Below are positions 1 through 12,185 of a DNA stretch of 64,000 nt, in pieces. The notes beneath the pieces are model-generated. The model was not told where the DNA came from. It ran no database searches and saw nothing but the letters and a program-made list of their open reading frames with translations. This DNA comes from Phycomyces blakesleeanus NRRL 1555(-) (lineage: Eukaryota; Mucoromycota; Mucoromycetes; Mucorales; Phycomycetaceae). How positions within the stretch are numbered: position 1 is the stretch's first letter; each line of letters begins with the position of its first letter. The position numbers and the translations under genes were made by a program. The DNA is taken from contig NW_017265134.1 of the NCBI RefSeq assembly GCF_001638985.1, forward strand, positions 2,633,732 to 2,697,731, written 5' to 3'.

Positions 1-130
1 CAACCCATGGTGAATTCGTAGTCTTCTTTTTCTTGCTGATGTAATTTTTTTGCTCTTGAATCAAGGCATCCTTCCGGTAGATTCTTTCCTCTACGGGGTT
101 GAGTTTCTTCACAGACACAGTCATGGCCAT
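1..130 (-). CDS. 5' end of an unidentified protein gene (partial)
   Basis: An open frame runs from ATG at 130 to the window edge (43 codons) with no stop. The N-terminus begins MAMTVSVKKLNPVEER and continues as a lysine-rich, charged stretch. Two in-frame Met codons lie close together (residues 1 and 3). The composition is more coding-like than the AT-rich DNA upstream of it. I do not recognise the family; the rest lies outside the window. It could be only the first exon. Confidence 0.4.
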   Translation of the reverse strand, partial: MAMTVSVKKLNPVEERIYRKDALIQEQKNYISKKKKTTNSPWV

Positions 131-1131
131 AATACTAATTACGTAGGACCGAAAGATGAAAAATAAAAAACAAAAAATCGTTTTTTTTTTTTTTGGTTTT
201 GTTGATTAAGTAAAAATAAAAAAAAAAATAAAGGAACAAAAGAACAAAGAGAGCATTTGATTGATTATTTGAGTGCCGTTTTGTTTTGTTTTGTTTTTGT
301 TTTTACTTTGGAACAGGTAAAGCACACGCTGCAAACTATGCATGCATTCTGTTGATTACAAGAAAAACCATTAGACCTTTTTTTTATATTAAAAAGAATA
401 TAAAAAGTATTTACCTTTCGAATGGGGAGATATCCCCGACTCGACATGATATGAGGAGGTTGAGTATGACGTGACTGTAATGGTAGGTGAGGACTGATGA
501 TGTGTTGATGATCCATAAGGAATGCTGTGATTCAGTCAGACTTGATTAGAAACCAAGGCAATAAGGAAAAAAAAAAGCCTCACAAAAAAAAAGTAAGAGG
601 AGCCAGAAAGAAAGAAAGAAAGAAAGAAGGAAAGAAAAGAAAAGAAAATAAAATAAAATAAAAGGGGAAGGGAGAGTGGAAGGTGGAACTGATTTGAAGC
701 TTATTTTATTTTGATTTTTGATTTTCTATAAATTATTTTATATATTTATTATGTATCCTCTTTTTCTACCTTGTATGAAAGGATCTTTTGGTGCCTAATG
801 AAAATTATTCGATACACGACTTTTATATGTGCAAAATGGAATAATGGTATCCAAAAAGGAATTCGTTTTTGAAGTTGGTTGATCAAATGTGCTTCTCCAT
901 CTCTTGTATGTATCTATTTAATGCCAATTAAGAGGAGAGTGCCTTGCAGGGCAAAAAAGAAAAAAAAAAAAAACACTAAATAAAATAAAGTGCTGCACAA
1001 AATTGAAACGCAATATGTATCAGAAAAAGCTATAGAGATAAGATATACTTCTTTCTCACTCACTTTAAAGCATTTGATTTTAATAACCAAAAAATAAAAA
1101 TAAGAAGAAGAGATATTATTATTTGCTGTTT
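131..1131. other. Intergenic spacer, AT-rich
   Basis: No convincing gene. It holds poly(A)/poly(T) runs and an AAAG/AAAAT microsatellite near 607-664. The short open frames at 265-516 and 286-474 are low-complexity and unsupported. It must contain the promoter of the partial gene on its left and the 3' end of the hotdog gene on its right. Confidence 0.6.
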
Positions 1132-2136
1132 TTATGCTTCTTTTGTCTCTATTTCCCAGACAAGAGTTGCTACTGCTACGGTATCAAGTGTACGATCCTT
1201 GACTACAACCTTTGTGGTCAGGGTGTGGGTGCCTTCCATCTCAGCGGGAAGCACACATTCGGAAGAAGCTGTCAATAGCCCGAGTGCTCTTTTATTGTAC
1301 TAAATGTATTATGGATGTAAAGGAAGAGTTAGTAAGCAATGTTTATTATAAACTTATAGACTTACGTCGATTTTTAAAGATGTGAGGGTGGCGCGGTCCT
1401 TGTTGTTAATAAGACTCAGCAAGGCAAGTCCACCGACAGTCTCAGCAAAGGTGGCCAGTGCTGTTGTGTGGATACTAAAAAGAATTGGTCAGTCCAAGGT
1501 TGCACACATTATAGATATCATTGGTTGTCTTTTATCTAATTATATATATTTACCTCTTTAATGTATTACGGTTCTTGTGGCGATCCTGTTTATATAAATA
1601 TACATGTAAGTTATTTTATATTATATTACATTAATCTAATCTTTCCTTGTTTTTGACAGCCAAATATTTATATTTAATAATAAAAAATGCACACAGACAC
1701 AGACTTACACGCATAATACCAGTACAGAATCCACGCGAAAAGGTCGAGATACGCATATCTTGATTATTATTTTTTAAAGAGTATATTAACATTAATTTCA
1801 GTGTATAAATATATATATATATAATTTACCAATAGAACGTGTGTATGGATCTGCGTTGCCAAGTAAAAATGCAAATAATCTAGGTCTGAATAGCTTCACA
1901 AAGGGTTTTGCTAATCTCTCCCACATGACCAATGGTTGTCTGGTGTGGCGAAGGGTGATGATAAGGTAGATAATGTAGGCAGTTGTGGCAAGGATAACAC
2001 CTCCAATGAGACGTGAGAAGATAGTCCATTCTAATTCCAACGCTACTCGGACCAACTGTGCAGTTGCCTGGACTTGACTGTAGAATGCAGCCGCAAGTGG
2101 AGTTAAGGAGTTGTCGGTTACTAATGAGAAGCCCAT
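1132..2136 (-). CDS. Hotdog-fold protein, DUF4442/PaaI-thioesterase-like
   Basis: Five exons (2136-1830, 1758-1709, 1585-1554, 1474-1366, 1299-1132) join to 221 codons plus stop. The N-terminal third has a hydrophobic segment (SRLIGGVILATTAYIIYLII), so the protein may be membrane-anchored. The rest resembles DUF4442/PaaI-like hotdog proteins: a DRHKNRNTLKSIHTTALA block followed by FAETVGGLALL matches the usual N-H-x-x-S-I-H-A-x-A-L-x-x-x-A-E pattern, and the C-terminus forms alternating strands. Many hotdog proteins hydrolyse acyl-CoA thioesters, so a role in acyl-CoA turnover is inferred, not shown. The 32-nt third exon is small. The family assignment is fairly secure; the substrate is unknown. 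Confidence 0.75.
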
Positions 2137-3828
2137 TGAAATGTGTATTGTCTTTAAAGAGAAGTTTTCTTTTCTTTTCTTTTCTTTTTTGCTTTTTCTT
2201 ATGGAAATTTAAAATAATTATAATTACATATAATATAAATAAATAATGCTTAAATTTTATTTATTTATTTATTTATTTATTTATTTCACAACTTATTTTC
2301 GATGCGGGGATTCAAATAAAAAGGTGTCAATAAGCAAGTTGTCTTGCTCATTTAAGAATGTGGTAGTCCAAAATAGTGCACTTAATAAGCACGATCATCT
2401 TCTGTCAGCAGTATTTATTTAAGCATGTCTTTCAGCCTTTACTCCCCTTGTATAATTGCTTTATATGTACATTTATATACCTTTTTAATAATAATAGTAA
2501 TAATTATATTCACGCCACATAATATACATATTCTATATTCATCAATAAATATAACCTACCATTTTACCATAATTGTCATTATAAATTAATTAATATAATA
2601 ATATGATATATAATACAAGCTTCTTTTCAATTTCATTCACCTTGATTTTATACTGCTAATGTTAATGTTAATTCTAATACTCTCACACACATATATATGG
2701 CTAGTAATATATCACCCGGACACATTGCTTGAAAAGAGAGAGAGAAGAAGAAGAGACCTTTAAATCATAGTCATAAATCCTTAGGTCTCTATACCGACAG
2801 CAAATCTAGTCAAAAGAAAATAATAATATAATAATTCGGTAGGATTATCTTCTTCTTCTTCTTCTTCTTAGTCAACCGGACAACTCACCATAGGTAATTA
2901 AATAGTATTCTTAACAACAGAATACAATGAGCCTATTCTTGCTATTTGTAAGCTAAAACATACATATATCCAAGAGTGTTTTGGTAATTTCAACAGTAAC
3001 AACAAAAGTAATATATGTATATTCGCAATAGTTATTTTATTAGTCAAAAAAAAAAAGAGAATTGAAACAAATATTTCTATATATCATGTTTGTTTCAAGT
3101 TTTAAGAAAAATACATTAAAAAACGATTGCCATCATCACCATTTCTTCTTCTTTTTGTATATAATGATAAATAATAATAGTAATATAGAACTCTGAGTCA
3201 ATTTTCAATTGTAAGCATTGGTCTAGCTTTAATTCACTATAATCAAATACAATTGCAAATCTATTATAGGTATATCTAGCTATCTAGATATTCTTGTGCC
3301 TATCTAAATTTAATCTCTCAAGCTACGGACAGTCATTCAATCAGCCGCCAATTTATTTTTGTAGATAGCAAGCACAGATATTAAAATTATTTGTACCCTA
3401 TGTGCGTGTATGTTTTCTAATGAATGAAATAAAATCTCATAGAATTACGGATAACTAAATAGTCTTTCAATTGAGTCAGCGCCTCACCCAAAACAAATAC
3501 ACGATATCATTGTAGATACATTACAAGGAAGTATTCTTTATCTTAGTATACAAAAGGCTTATTTCTATCTTTCTCTCTGGTGACAGTTGCCGATGACTTG
3601 CCTATTTTTCGGAGTATAAAAACCAAAGAAATAAAGAGTTATATAAAATATATATATATAAAAAAAAAAGGGGAAGAGGGGCAAAAAGAAAGACTGTTCA
3701 GTTTTCACATGTTGCTCCACATTTCTGATTAAAAGCCAGACAACCTCTTGAGACTTGCGCAAATCAAACGAACGAACCCTTTGTCTCCTTTCGCCTTTCT
3801 TTTTTTTTTCACTTACGACTTGGTGGAG
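2137..3828. other. Divergent intergenic region, AT-rich, simple repeats
   Basis: 1.7 kb between two divergent genes. It contains a TTTA microsatellite (about 2256-2286) and a CTT run (about 2850-2868). Nothing coding is recognisable. It should hold promoters for both flanking genes. Confidence 0.6.
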
Positions 3829-6800
3829 ATGCCAAACGTCTTTTCAAAGCTAGCCACCTCACCTTGGAGGCAGGCTCTGAAACAGTTTTTGAAGCAGTTT
3901 CTGGCGAGTTATACCAACCACAGAACCACCATTCGCCGATCGATCATCCTCTTCTTCTTTCTTCGTTCCGCTCTTAATGTCCATCGCACTATCCAAAAGT
4001 TCAAGAAGGAACAAAAGAAGCCTAGAAAGATTCAGTCTCTAGACGAAGAGGCTATGAAGAAACGCAGAGTTGACGTGAGTTATACTTTCTTTTTCCATTG
4101 GGTTATCAACAAAAGCATTTGTTAATATATATATATTCAATCTTTTTTTTTTTATATGTATTTCTTGGTTGACAGGTTGATGTTCATTTCTTACGTCAAC
4201 TCCACCGCGTATTAAAAATTGTTATGCCTGGCGTAAGGTCCAAGGAATTTTGGATGCTTGTGGTTCATTCTGGCTTCCTTGGTAAACCAAAACAAAAATC
4301 AATGCGTGAATGAATGAATACAATTCATCACATGGGGGGGGTTGAATTTGTGGGGTTTAGGGTTCAAATTAACGTTTTTTATTTTGATTTTATTTCATTC
4401 TTTCTTTATCTATGAATTTGCTTGCACAACAGTCTTTAGAACTATTCTATCAGTATACATTGCCTCTTTGGATGGTCGTATTGTCAGCGCACTTGTAAGC
4501 TTCTTTTATTTGTTAAAAAATATTACATATAATTGTTGTTGTGTTTCTAATTTGTATATATCTGTAAATTCTTTACTATAGGTGCGCGGTCAAATGAGAG
4601 AGTTTATGCTCGGTATTGTCTGGTGGATGACTGTGGCCATACCTGCCACTTACACCAACAGCATGGTAAGTAAATATATATTTATATATATATATAGAGC
4701 TTCTTCAAGTAAATCCACTAACAAATATGATTGTCGCCTATAGCTTACATATATGCAAAGCAAACTCTCAATCCAGTTCCGCACTCGTCTGACCAGACAC
4801 ATCCACGATGACTACCTTAGTGACATGACATTCTACGCTGTTGGTAATCTTGACGACAGAATCAAGAATGCCGATCAGTGCATTACTGTTGACACCAACA
4901 AGTTCTCCCAATCACTATCCGAGCTTTACTCCAACCTGGCCAAGCCAATCCTGGATGTGTTCATCTACAACTACCAGCTCACGCGTAATGTTGGATTCGA
5001 GGGTGTATTTGTGGCCAGTTTTATTGTCCAGCTGTCTTCGATTGTGATGCGCAAGTACACACCTTCGTTTGGTAAGATGGTCGCCGAAGAACAGCGCCTG
5101 GAAGGTGAATTCCGCTTCAGACATTCGCGTGTGATTGAGAACGCCGAGGAAATTGCTCTTTTTGAAGGACAAAAGATTGAAAAGAATGTGCTGGATACTG
5201 GATATTATGCCCTCATCAAGCACGTCAACCGCGTCTTCCGTCTGCGTATTCCCCACGGAATGCTAGAAGATTTCATTGTTAAGTACTTTTGGGGTGCCTG
5301 TGGTCTTGCTCTTTGCTCTGTTCCTGTCTTCTTCAAGGTCCCTGGTGTAGACCTTGGAAATGTTGGTTCCCGTACTGAAGGTAAAAACAAGCAAACAAAC
5401 AAGCAAGCAAATATGTACATACATTGTCTACAAACATACAAACATACAAACATACATATGTTTATATATATATATATGTACATGCATATAAAATACAAAC
5501 ACACACACATGTATATATGTATATCTGATATGATGCATTTGAGTATTTACTTATAAAACGCTTGTTGTGCACGTAGGATTTGTTACCAACCGTCGTTTGC
5601 TGATGAGCTCTTCGGATGCTGTTGGCCGTATTATGTATGCCTACAAGGAAATTACTGAACTTGCAGGCTACACTAGTCGTGTAAGGCAAAAAAAAACAAA
5701 AACAAAAACAAAACAAACAAACAAACAAATCATCTATTTATTGAATTACAAATAATATTCAAATCAAAAATCTAACTACAATATACATAAAAAAATAGGT
5801 GGTAGATTTGTTGGATGTATTTGAAGATGTCAAGGCTGGTCAGTTCCAGAAACGCCTGGTGTCTTCTGCCTCAACCGACTCCAATGCAAAGTCGCTTTCT
5901 GGAAGAGGAAGTGTTGTAGAGAGCCAAAACATCGAGTTTGTTGAGGTTCCAATTGTCAGCCCCAATGGCGATGTTTTGATTCCAAAACTTTCCTTCCACG
6001 TGAAACCAGGAGTAAGGCCCAATCTGTCATGAGACGGTGTATATTATATTATTATATTATACACAGTCATGTTTATGAATACATTACATTACAATCCCAT
6101 AGGCATACTTATCTTTCATTCTTTTGGTAGATGCATCTTTTGATCGTTGGTCCCAATGGCTGTGGAAAATCATCCATGTTCCGTATCTTGGGTGGACTCT
6201 GGCCTGTCTATGGTATGGTCATAATTGCTTTCTTTTTTCTTTTTGATATTAGTAATTTTTGCAAGTGGGCTAAATTAGAGAGAAAATCTTATTTTTTTTC
6301 TTTTTGTTCTTTCTTTTTAGGTGGCACTGTCCACAAGCCTAGCCACAAGGACATCTTTTATATTCCTCAAAGACCTTATCTGTCCCTTGGTACCCTCAGA
6401 GACCAGTAAGTGATCAAGACAGTCATCTTTCTTTATATGAAATCTCAATGACTCGAATTATCATTATTACAGAATTCTTTATCCCCACACTGTTGAAGAA
6501 ATGCACGCAAGTAAGTAAAGAAAGCAACAACAACAAATCAATGAAAGGTTTATAATAATTTGTAATAATTGATAGGAAACATCACTGATGATATGCTCTT
6601 GGCTATTCTGGATGTGGTTCAGATCAAGCACATTGTTGAGAGAGAAGGTGGTTGGGACAGTGAAAAGGAATGGGCTCTTGCACTTTCGGGTGGTGACAAA
6701 CAACGTGTAAGTTTTTGCCTCTTTCTCTTTACTATTATTTCTTTATGTGCCGCATATATATATATATATATATTAACTATGTATTTTATTGCACTGCCTT

Positions 6801-7476
6801 TTCTTTAATCTAACAAAGATTGCCATGGCTCGTCTGTTTTACCATGCCCCTCGTTACGCTATTCTTGATGAATGTAAGTTTTATTCCCCAGATACTTGTT
6901 GGTTACTTGCTTCATTCCACTGACAATCCCTAATATTAATAATCATATAGGTACCAGTGCTGTAAGCATGGATATTGAAAAGATCATGTACACTCATGCT
7001 ACAGGTAAAAGAAAATTAAAAAAGAAAATAAAGAACAATCAACAGCAATTACCACACAAACTTGTTTGTTGCTTTTAAAAATACTAATACTAATACTAAT
7101 ACTAATACTAATTCAATTTAAATTTGAATTTGAATAGACCTTGGCATTTCGTTGTTGACTGTCTCCCATCGTCCTTCCCTGTGGAAATACCACAATTACA
7201 TCCTCCAGTATGATGGTCAGGGTGGTTATGTATTTACCAAGTTGGACGCCGAGAAGAGACTGGCACTCCAGGAAGAAAAGAATGCGGTAAATTATACATA
7301 ATATACTTTAAGATTGTATTATTTCAAAATATTACAAAGAAAACATCGTACAAATTTATTAATCAACCTTTTTTGTTTGTATATTTATTTTATAGATTGA
7401 ACAAAAGTTATTGGAGGTACCCAAGTTGGAGGCTCGTCTGGAAGAGCTCCGTGAGATCCAACAAGAGCAATTGTAG
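3829..7476 (+). CDS. Peroxisomal ABC half-transporter, ABCD (ALDP/PXA) family
   Basis: Fifteen exons (3829-4074, 4176-4281, 4433-4494, 4582-4665, 4744-5380, 5577-5680, 5799-6011, 6131-6212, 6321-6405, 6473-6510, 6576-6706, 6819-6873, 6951-7004, 7138-7286, 7396-7476) give 708 aa, the usual ABCD half-transporter size. The N-terminal membrane domain carries the ABCD-type EAA-like motif ([14 protein letters not shown]) and [13 protein letters not shown]. The nucleotide-binding domain has Walker [10 protein letters not shown], the stretch [17 protein letters not shown], signature LSGGDKQR, Walker B YAILDECTSAVS and the switch His in [12 protein letters not shown] dimers import very-long-chain or CoA-activated fatty acids into peroxisomes for beta-oxidation. 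Ascomycetes have two partners (PXA1, PXA2); I cannot say which this matches. The C-terminus ends in a short coiled coil. Confidence 0.93.
7082..7111 (+). repeat. (TACTAA)5 array in intron 13 of the ABCD gene
   Basis: Five perfect tandem copies of TACTAA lie 26-55 nt before the 3' splice site (AG at 7136-7137). TACTAAC is the canonical fungal branch-point heptamer, so each unit is a near-consensus branch site. Confidence 0.9.
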
Positions 7477-8236
7477 ACATATAAGTTACTGCTGCTACTA
7501 CCACTACTACTATTACTACTATTACTATATATCTTATACGTATATACACACATATACACCTTGTATATCTCCTATTTTCTTCTTATATTTCTTCTTCTTT
7601 TTATATCCACAAAGTTCAATTAAAAAAAAATTGATCAAGTTTGAACAAAAAAAAAAAAAGAATGCTCGGCCCACATACAGGTCCGAGCAACACCCAAACA
7701 ACCCACCCCCACTCAATTCACTCACTCACTCCAAAATACATACAAAGTCCTAAAAAAAATCCGGGCCGTACAGTCACATACTCCGGTAAATACTCCAAAG
7801 GCCGGTAGACACTGAGCAAAGCAGGCCAAAATAAGCATGCCAAAGTCCCCGCTTTAGATTCCTTCTCTTTCCCAACCCAAGGGTATGTGCTCATATGAAG
7901 CAATGCACAAGATACGGAAATAAATGAAAAAAGAGAAGGACGATGGAGACAAACAAACAGACAGACAGACAGAAAACGAAATATGGACGGATGGATCGAA
8001 CTTTTCGGTTGATAGATAGATAGATAGATAGATTGGTTGTTTGATCGATTGGTTCAATTGGCCATAATCAAATATACACTTTTCTATCTTTCTCCCCCAC
8101 CAAAAAAAAAATCGGCCTCTTTTTTTTTTCTGTCTCCATCGACCATCTTTTTTTTTTTTCATTTCATTTTATCTTTCAAGTTACTCGACCGAAACAAGAC
8201 GATGCTGATACAACTATACTTCATTAGAACATCGCA
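7477..8236. other. Spacer and RPL34 promoter region
   Basis: No gene seen. It holds poly(A) and poly(T) runs, pyrimidine-rich stretches, a short GACA/CAGA run near 7960 and a TAGA tetranucleotide repeat at about 8011-8032. The pyrimidine-rich part just before 8237 is probably the RPL34 core promoter and leader. Confidence 0.5.
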
Positions 8237-8865
8237 ATGGTTCAACGTCTCACTTACAGACGCCGTCTCTCGTACAACACCCGCTCCAACCGCGTTCACG
8301 TTGTGAAGACTCCCGGTACGTTAGAATGTTACATATAGATATAAATATATATATATATATACATTTATCGTACAAGAAAACGACAAATCAAAAACGGAAG
8401 AAGAAGAAGAAGACAAGAACCATTTATCAAATAATATAATATAATATAATATAATATAGTATAATATACTATACTATACAGTACCATACTATAATACAAT
8501 ACATAGATAATATATATACATACATACATTCATACATTTATATTAAATAAATATAATAAAACAATAAAGTAATATAAAACTTACAACAAACTATCATCAT
8601 TGTAGGTGCCAACCTCGTCTATCACTACGAGAAGAAGCCCGTTAAGGCCCCCCGTTGCGGTGACTGTGGCGATGCTCTCGCTGGTATCAAGGCTCTCCGT
8701 GCCCGTCAGTTCGGTAACGTCTCCAAGACCCAGAAGAACGTCAGCCGTGCCTATGGTGGTTCCCGCTGCGCCCACTGTGTCAGAAGCCGCATTGTCCGTG
8801 CTTTCTTGATCGAGGAGCAGAAGATCGTCAAGCGTGTCCTCAAGACCCAGACCCAGAAGAAATAA
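8237..8865 (+). CDS. RPL34: 60S ribosomal protein eL34
   Basis: Two exons (8237-8315 and 8606-8865) give 112 aa. The protein begins [18 protein letters not shown] and contains the eL34 zinc-binding pattern, with CGDCG in the middle and CAHCV near the C-terminus, then [12 protein letters not shown]. It is a component of the large ribosomal subunit. A 290-bp intron after codon 26 is typical of fungal ribosomal protein genes and is full of AATAT repeats. Codons are mostly C-ending, as expected for a highly expressed gene. The gene converges on ESF1, with about 370 bp between the stop codons. Confidence 0.97.
8430..8480. repeat. AATAT pentanucleotide repeat in the RPL34 intron
   Basis: About seven copies of ATAAT/AATAT in tandem, degenerating into TATAC variants. 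Simple sequence only. Confidence 0.8.
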
Positions 8866-8994
8866 GCGGTTGCGATGAAATAATCAATTAATAATAAAAT
8901 CATTTGTGCTTATATATTATTCATCTCAAAAGATTTCATACACACCCATATAATATTCTTATATTGCTTTGGTATATTGTGAGGGAAATTTTCT

Positions 8995-9090
8995 TGCATA
9001 GTTGACTTTGATTTGATTTGATTTGAATTGGTTTGGTTTAGTTTAGTTTGGTTTAGTTTGGTTTTATTGGTTTTATTGGTTTTATTTTGT
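8995..9090. repeat. Degenerate GATTT/GGTTT pentamer tract
   Basis: Runs of GATTT drift into GGTTT, AGTTT and TATTG pentamers downstream of RPL34. A related GATTT tract occurs at about 41394-41434 and a shorter one near 63570, so this simple-sequence type recurs after or between genes. Confidence 0.7.
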
Positions 9091-9234
9091 TGTGTGATGT
9101 GTGCTTATTATATATATGGTACAAATGGTGTGAAAGTGAGAGAGATAAAGAGAATAAGAAAAATGTGTGAAATACATATAAAAAAGAAATTGATATGAAG
9201 AAAATGATAAAAAAAAAAAGAAAGAGAAAGAAAT

Positions 9235-11960
9235 CTACATCTTCTGACGCTTTCCGAGACTTGGCTTGGAAAGGGCACCCTTTCGCTTGACGGAATTGAC
9301 AAGTTGAGAAAGAGATGTGTTGTCGCTCTTTTCTTCACCACCATCAGTATTGGAAGAACGGGCGGGAGCAGCCTCCTTTTTCCAGGTGTCTGTTTCGGTT
9401 GTCTCTTTCTTCATCTTCTCCTGGCGAGCATCGAGCAACTTCTTCATCGACTTGGTCTTCTTGAACTGTGGGTTGGTGGGGTCAATAGCAAAGTGATGGG
9501 ACTCTTGGAGATCGGCGAAACGAGGATCGGCTACATTGATCTCAAACTCATCTACGTCCATTGCCTCCAACTTCTTTGCATTCTTTCCCTTCTTTCCCTT
9601 CTTCTCCAACTTCTCACGCTTCAAGACCTCCTTCATATCGAAGCCCTCACCCTTGCCTTCTTTATCGTCCATAAGAAGTTCCAGATCAGCCTTTTGACGC
9701 TTCTGCTCCTCACGCTCTTCCTTGGACAACTTCTTCTTGTTCTTCTTTTCCTTCTTCTTCTTATCCTTCTTGTCTTCTATAATAATAATTATTGTTATTA
9801 TTTTAAGTAATGGTTAAGTTAGTTAATCGCTTTGATTTGGTTTGGTTTTGATCATCTATCCTTTTTTTTTTGTATATATAAAAAATTAACTCACCCTTGG
9901 ACTGGACAAGACCTTCATCTTCCATCTCCTGAAGAGTCTCTTTAAAGTAAGGGTCGTTCATCTCCTCTCCCATATCTGACTCCTCAGATGCTTCTTCTTC
10001 CTTGGTATCCTCCTCACCACGTCTCTCCTTCTTGGCCTTTCTCTTCTCACGTTGTTTACGCATGTACTTCTCAATCGATGTCTCCTCCTCTGGGTCCTTA
10101 GGGTTGAGTTTGGAGTCCACAAGTGAGCCAGTCTTCTCGCTCAAACCAGGAGCAAACGAAATTTCCATATCACCTTCAGCATCACTGTGATCCTCATCCT
10201 TACCGCCATACACTGATTTGTCACCAGAGCCGGCCAAGAGTTTTCTGTACTTTTCGCGGAGAGAATCGACATCTTCTTCATCTTCTTCCTCGTCAGATGA
10301 TGCAAGGTAGGCGTCAAAATCGAGATCCTTGATATCATCCTGAGTAAACTCACGACGAGTAAGTTGAATACGGTCTAAATCGTCGTTATCCCAGGTAAGC
10401 TTGACTTTAGTGTGTTGAAGAGCCTGCATGAATGAAAATGATAAGTTTCTTTTTTCTTTTTTGATATATATATATATATATATATATATTACACACAAAT
10501 ATTATAATTGATTCCTCTAATTTAAATAATAAAATAATATTAATTTACCTCTGTAATAAACTTGGTGGGCTTGTGGTTTTCGGGGGCCATGGTGGCTACA
10601 TCCTTGGGTTCGTCAGTAAATTTCATTTCATCAGGAATATAACGCAGATCAAAGAAGTTGGCACTGCTTTCGTATTCATTTCCATCGCAAGATTGGTAGA
10701 TGGCCTTTGCAGTTGCAGGAGTATCGCACTCAATTACAGCATAGTAGTACCTTTATCACCAAATCCATTAGAATATCATGTATACACACACACTCATACA
10801 CGCACATATATATATATATATATCCAATAAAGTTTTATTCAATGGAACTTACTTGAGACGATCACGCTGGTATTTACGCAAAGCTTCCTGATCAAATTCT
10901 TTGCCATCACCTTCCTCAACCTGAGCACGAATGATACTTGCTTCAGTGACCTCTTCATCATCATCTGAGTCGTCTGCATTCTTGTTGTCATTGAAGATCT
11001 CCTTGGGAGGTCCTTCTACATCCTCACGTTGGATACGCTCTTTACCGAATTCGGAGGGGTAAATAGAGACACTCTTGATAACAGAGGTGCTGGGTATAAA
11101 GCCGCTGAGAACTTTGAAGATATCGACAGCCTTGATCTTGTCCCAATCCATGTTGACGGCAGCTAATCTGCAGGTTTCCTCACCCTCTTGGATTTGCTAT
11201 AATATATGTAAAATAAATATATTGTTTTTTCTTTCTTTCTTTCTTTCCTTCCTAGTATTTATAAAGAAAAAATTAATAATCTTACGGGTTGTTCTTCTTC
11301 TTCATCATCATCCTCATCCTCAACTTCGTCTTCATCGGAGCTCGATTCGTCAGAAGAAGACATTACTCCCTTTCCGCGCATATAGTCCGACTTTGTGAGA
11401 AGTTTGTCCATGACTTCTTCGTCTTCTTCAGCCTCAGCATCCTCTTCGTCTTCAACGTTTCCTTCGTCGGCCATCAAAGCCTTTTCCAACAATTCCAAGT
11501 TATCTTCTTCTTCGTCGTCGTCTTCATCTTCATCTTCTTCGTCAATACGGTAATAACGTTTCAATTCTTTTTCGGCAGTGTTTCCTTCAAGTTTGCGACC
11601 ATACTTATCGACCTTGGCTACCAAAATAAATTTAAAGATATAGATATAGATATGTATATGAAGTTGTTTTTTTTTAAAAAAAAAGAGAGGAAAAAAAAAG
11701 AAAAAATGTTAATTTATTTATTATTGTTTATTTTGCTTGATTATTATAATTGCTATCCTCAACTTACGTTTGCTACCAAACTCTTCAGAGTTCAACATTC
11801 CCGAGAATCGTTTGTCGATCGACACCTTCATGTCCTTCTTCTTGGGGCGCAAGAAGCGAGGATCCCGTTGAAGATGTTTGAAACGGGGATCATTTGTCAC
11901 AGGCTCAATCGGTCCGTCATGGACGGGTTTGGAGTATTTGGTATTCTTCTTGGGAGGCAT
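9235..11960 (-). CDS. ESF1: Pre-rRNA processing protein ESF1
   Basis: Six exons (11960-11768, 11617-11286, 11196-10853, 10750-10549, 10423-9895, 9776-9235) give 713 aa. The N-terminus has NDPRFKHLQRDPRFLRPK and RFSGML, followed by a long Asp/Glu-rich tract. A central block (RLAAVNMDWDKIKAVDIFKV, then SVSIYPSEFGKERI) is characteristic of ESF1. The C-terminus has a NUC153-type motif (DPRF...SHHFAIDPTNPQFKKTK) and Lys-rich tails. ESF1 is a nucleolar factor for 18S rRNA maturation within the small-subunit processome. The acidic and lysine blocks agree with a nucleolar protein. Junction phases are all consistent. Confidence 0.95.
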
Positions 11961-12185
11961 GATTTATATAAGAAAGGGGGGGTAGGAGAGGGGGAAAAAA
12001 AAGGTGAAGAATTTCAAACAGGAAATAACCAAAAAATTAGATTCCACTTACGGATTTACATTGAATAAGCCACAAGACAAGCCACAAAATAATGTACCTG
12101 AGATTTGACAAGGCAAACTGAGATTTTTAATAGGGATGAAGAGGAACAGGGTTTATTAGAGAGAAAGAGAAAGAGAATATTGAAA

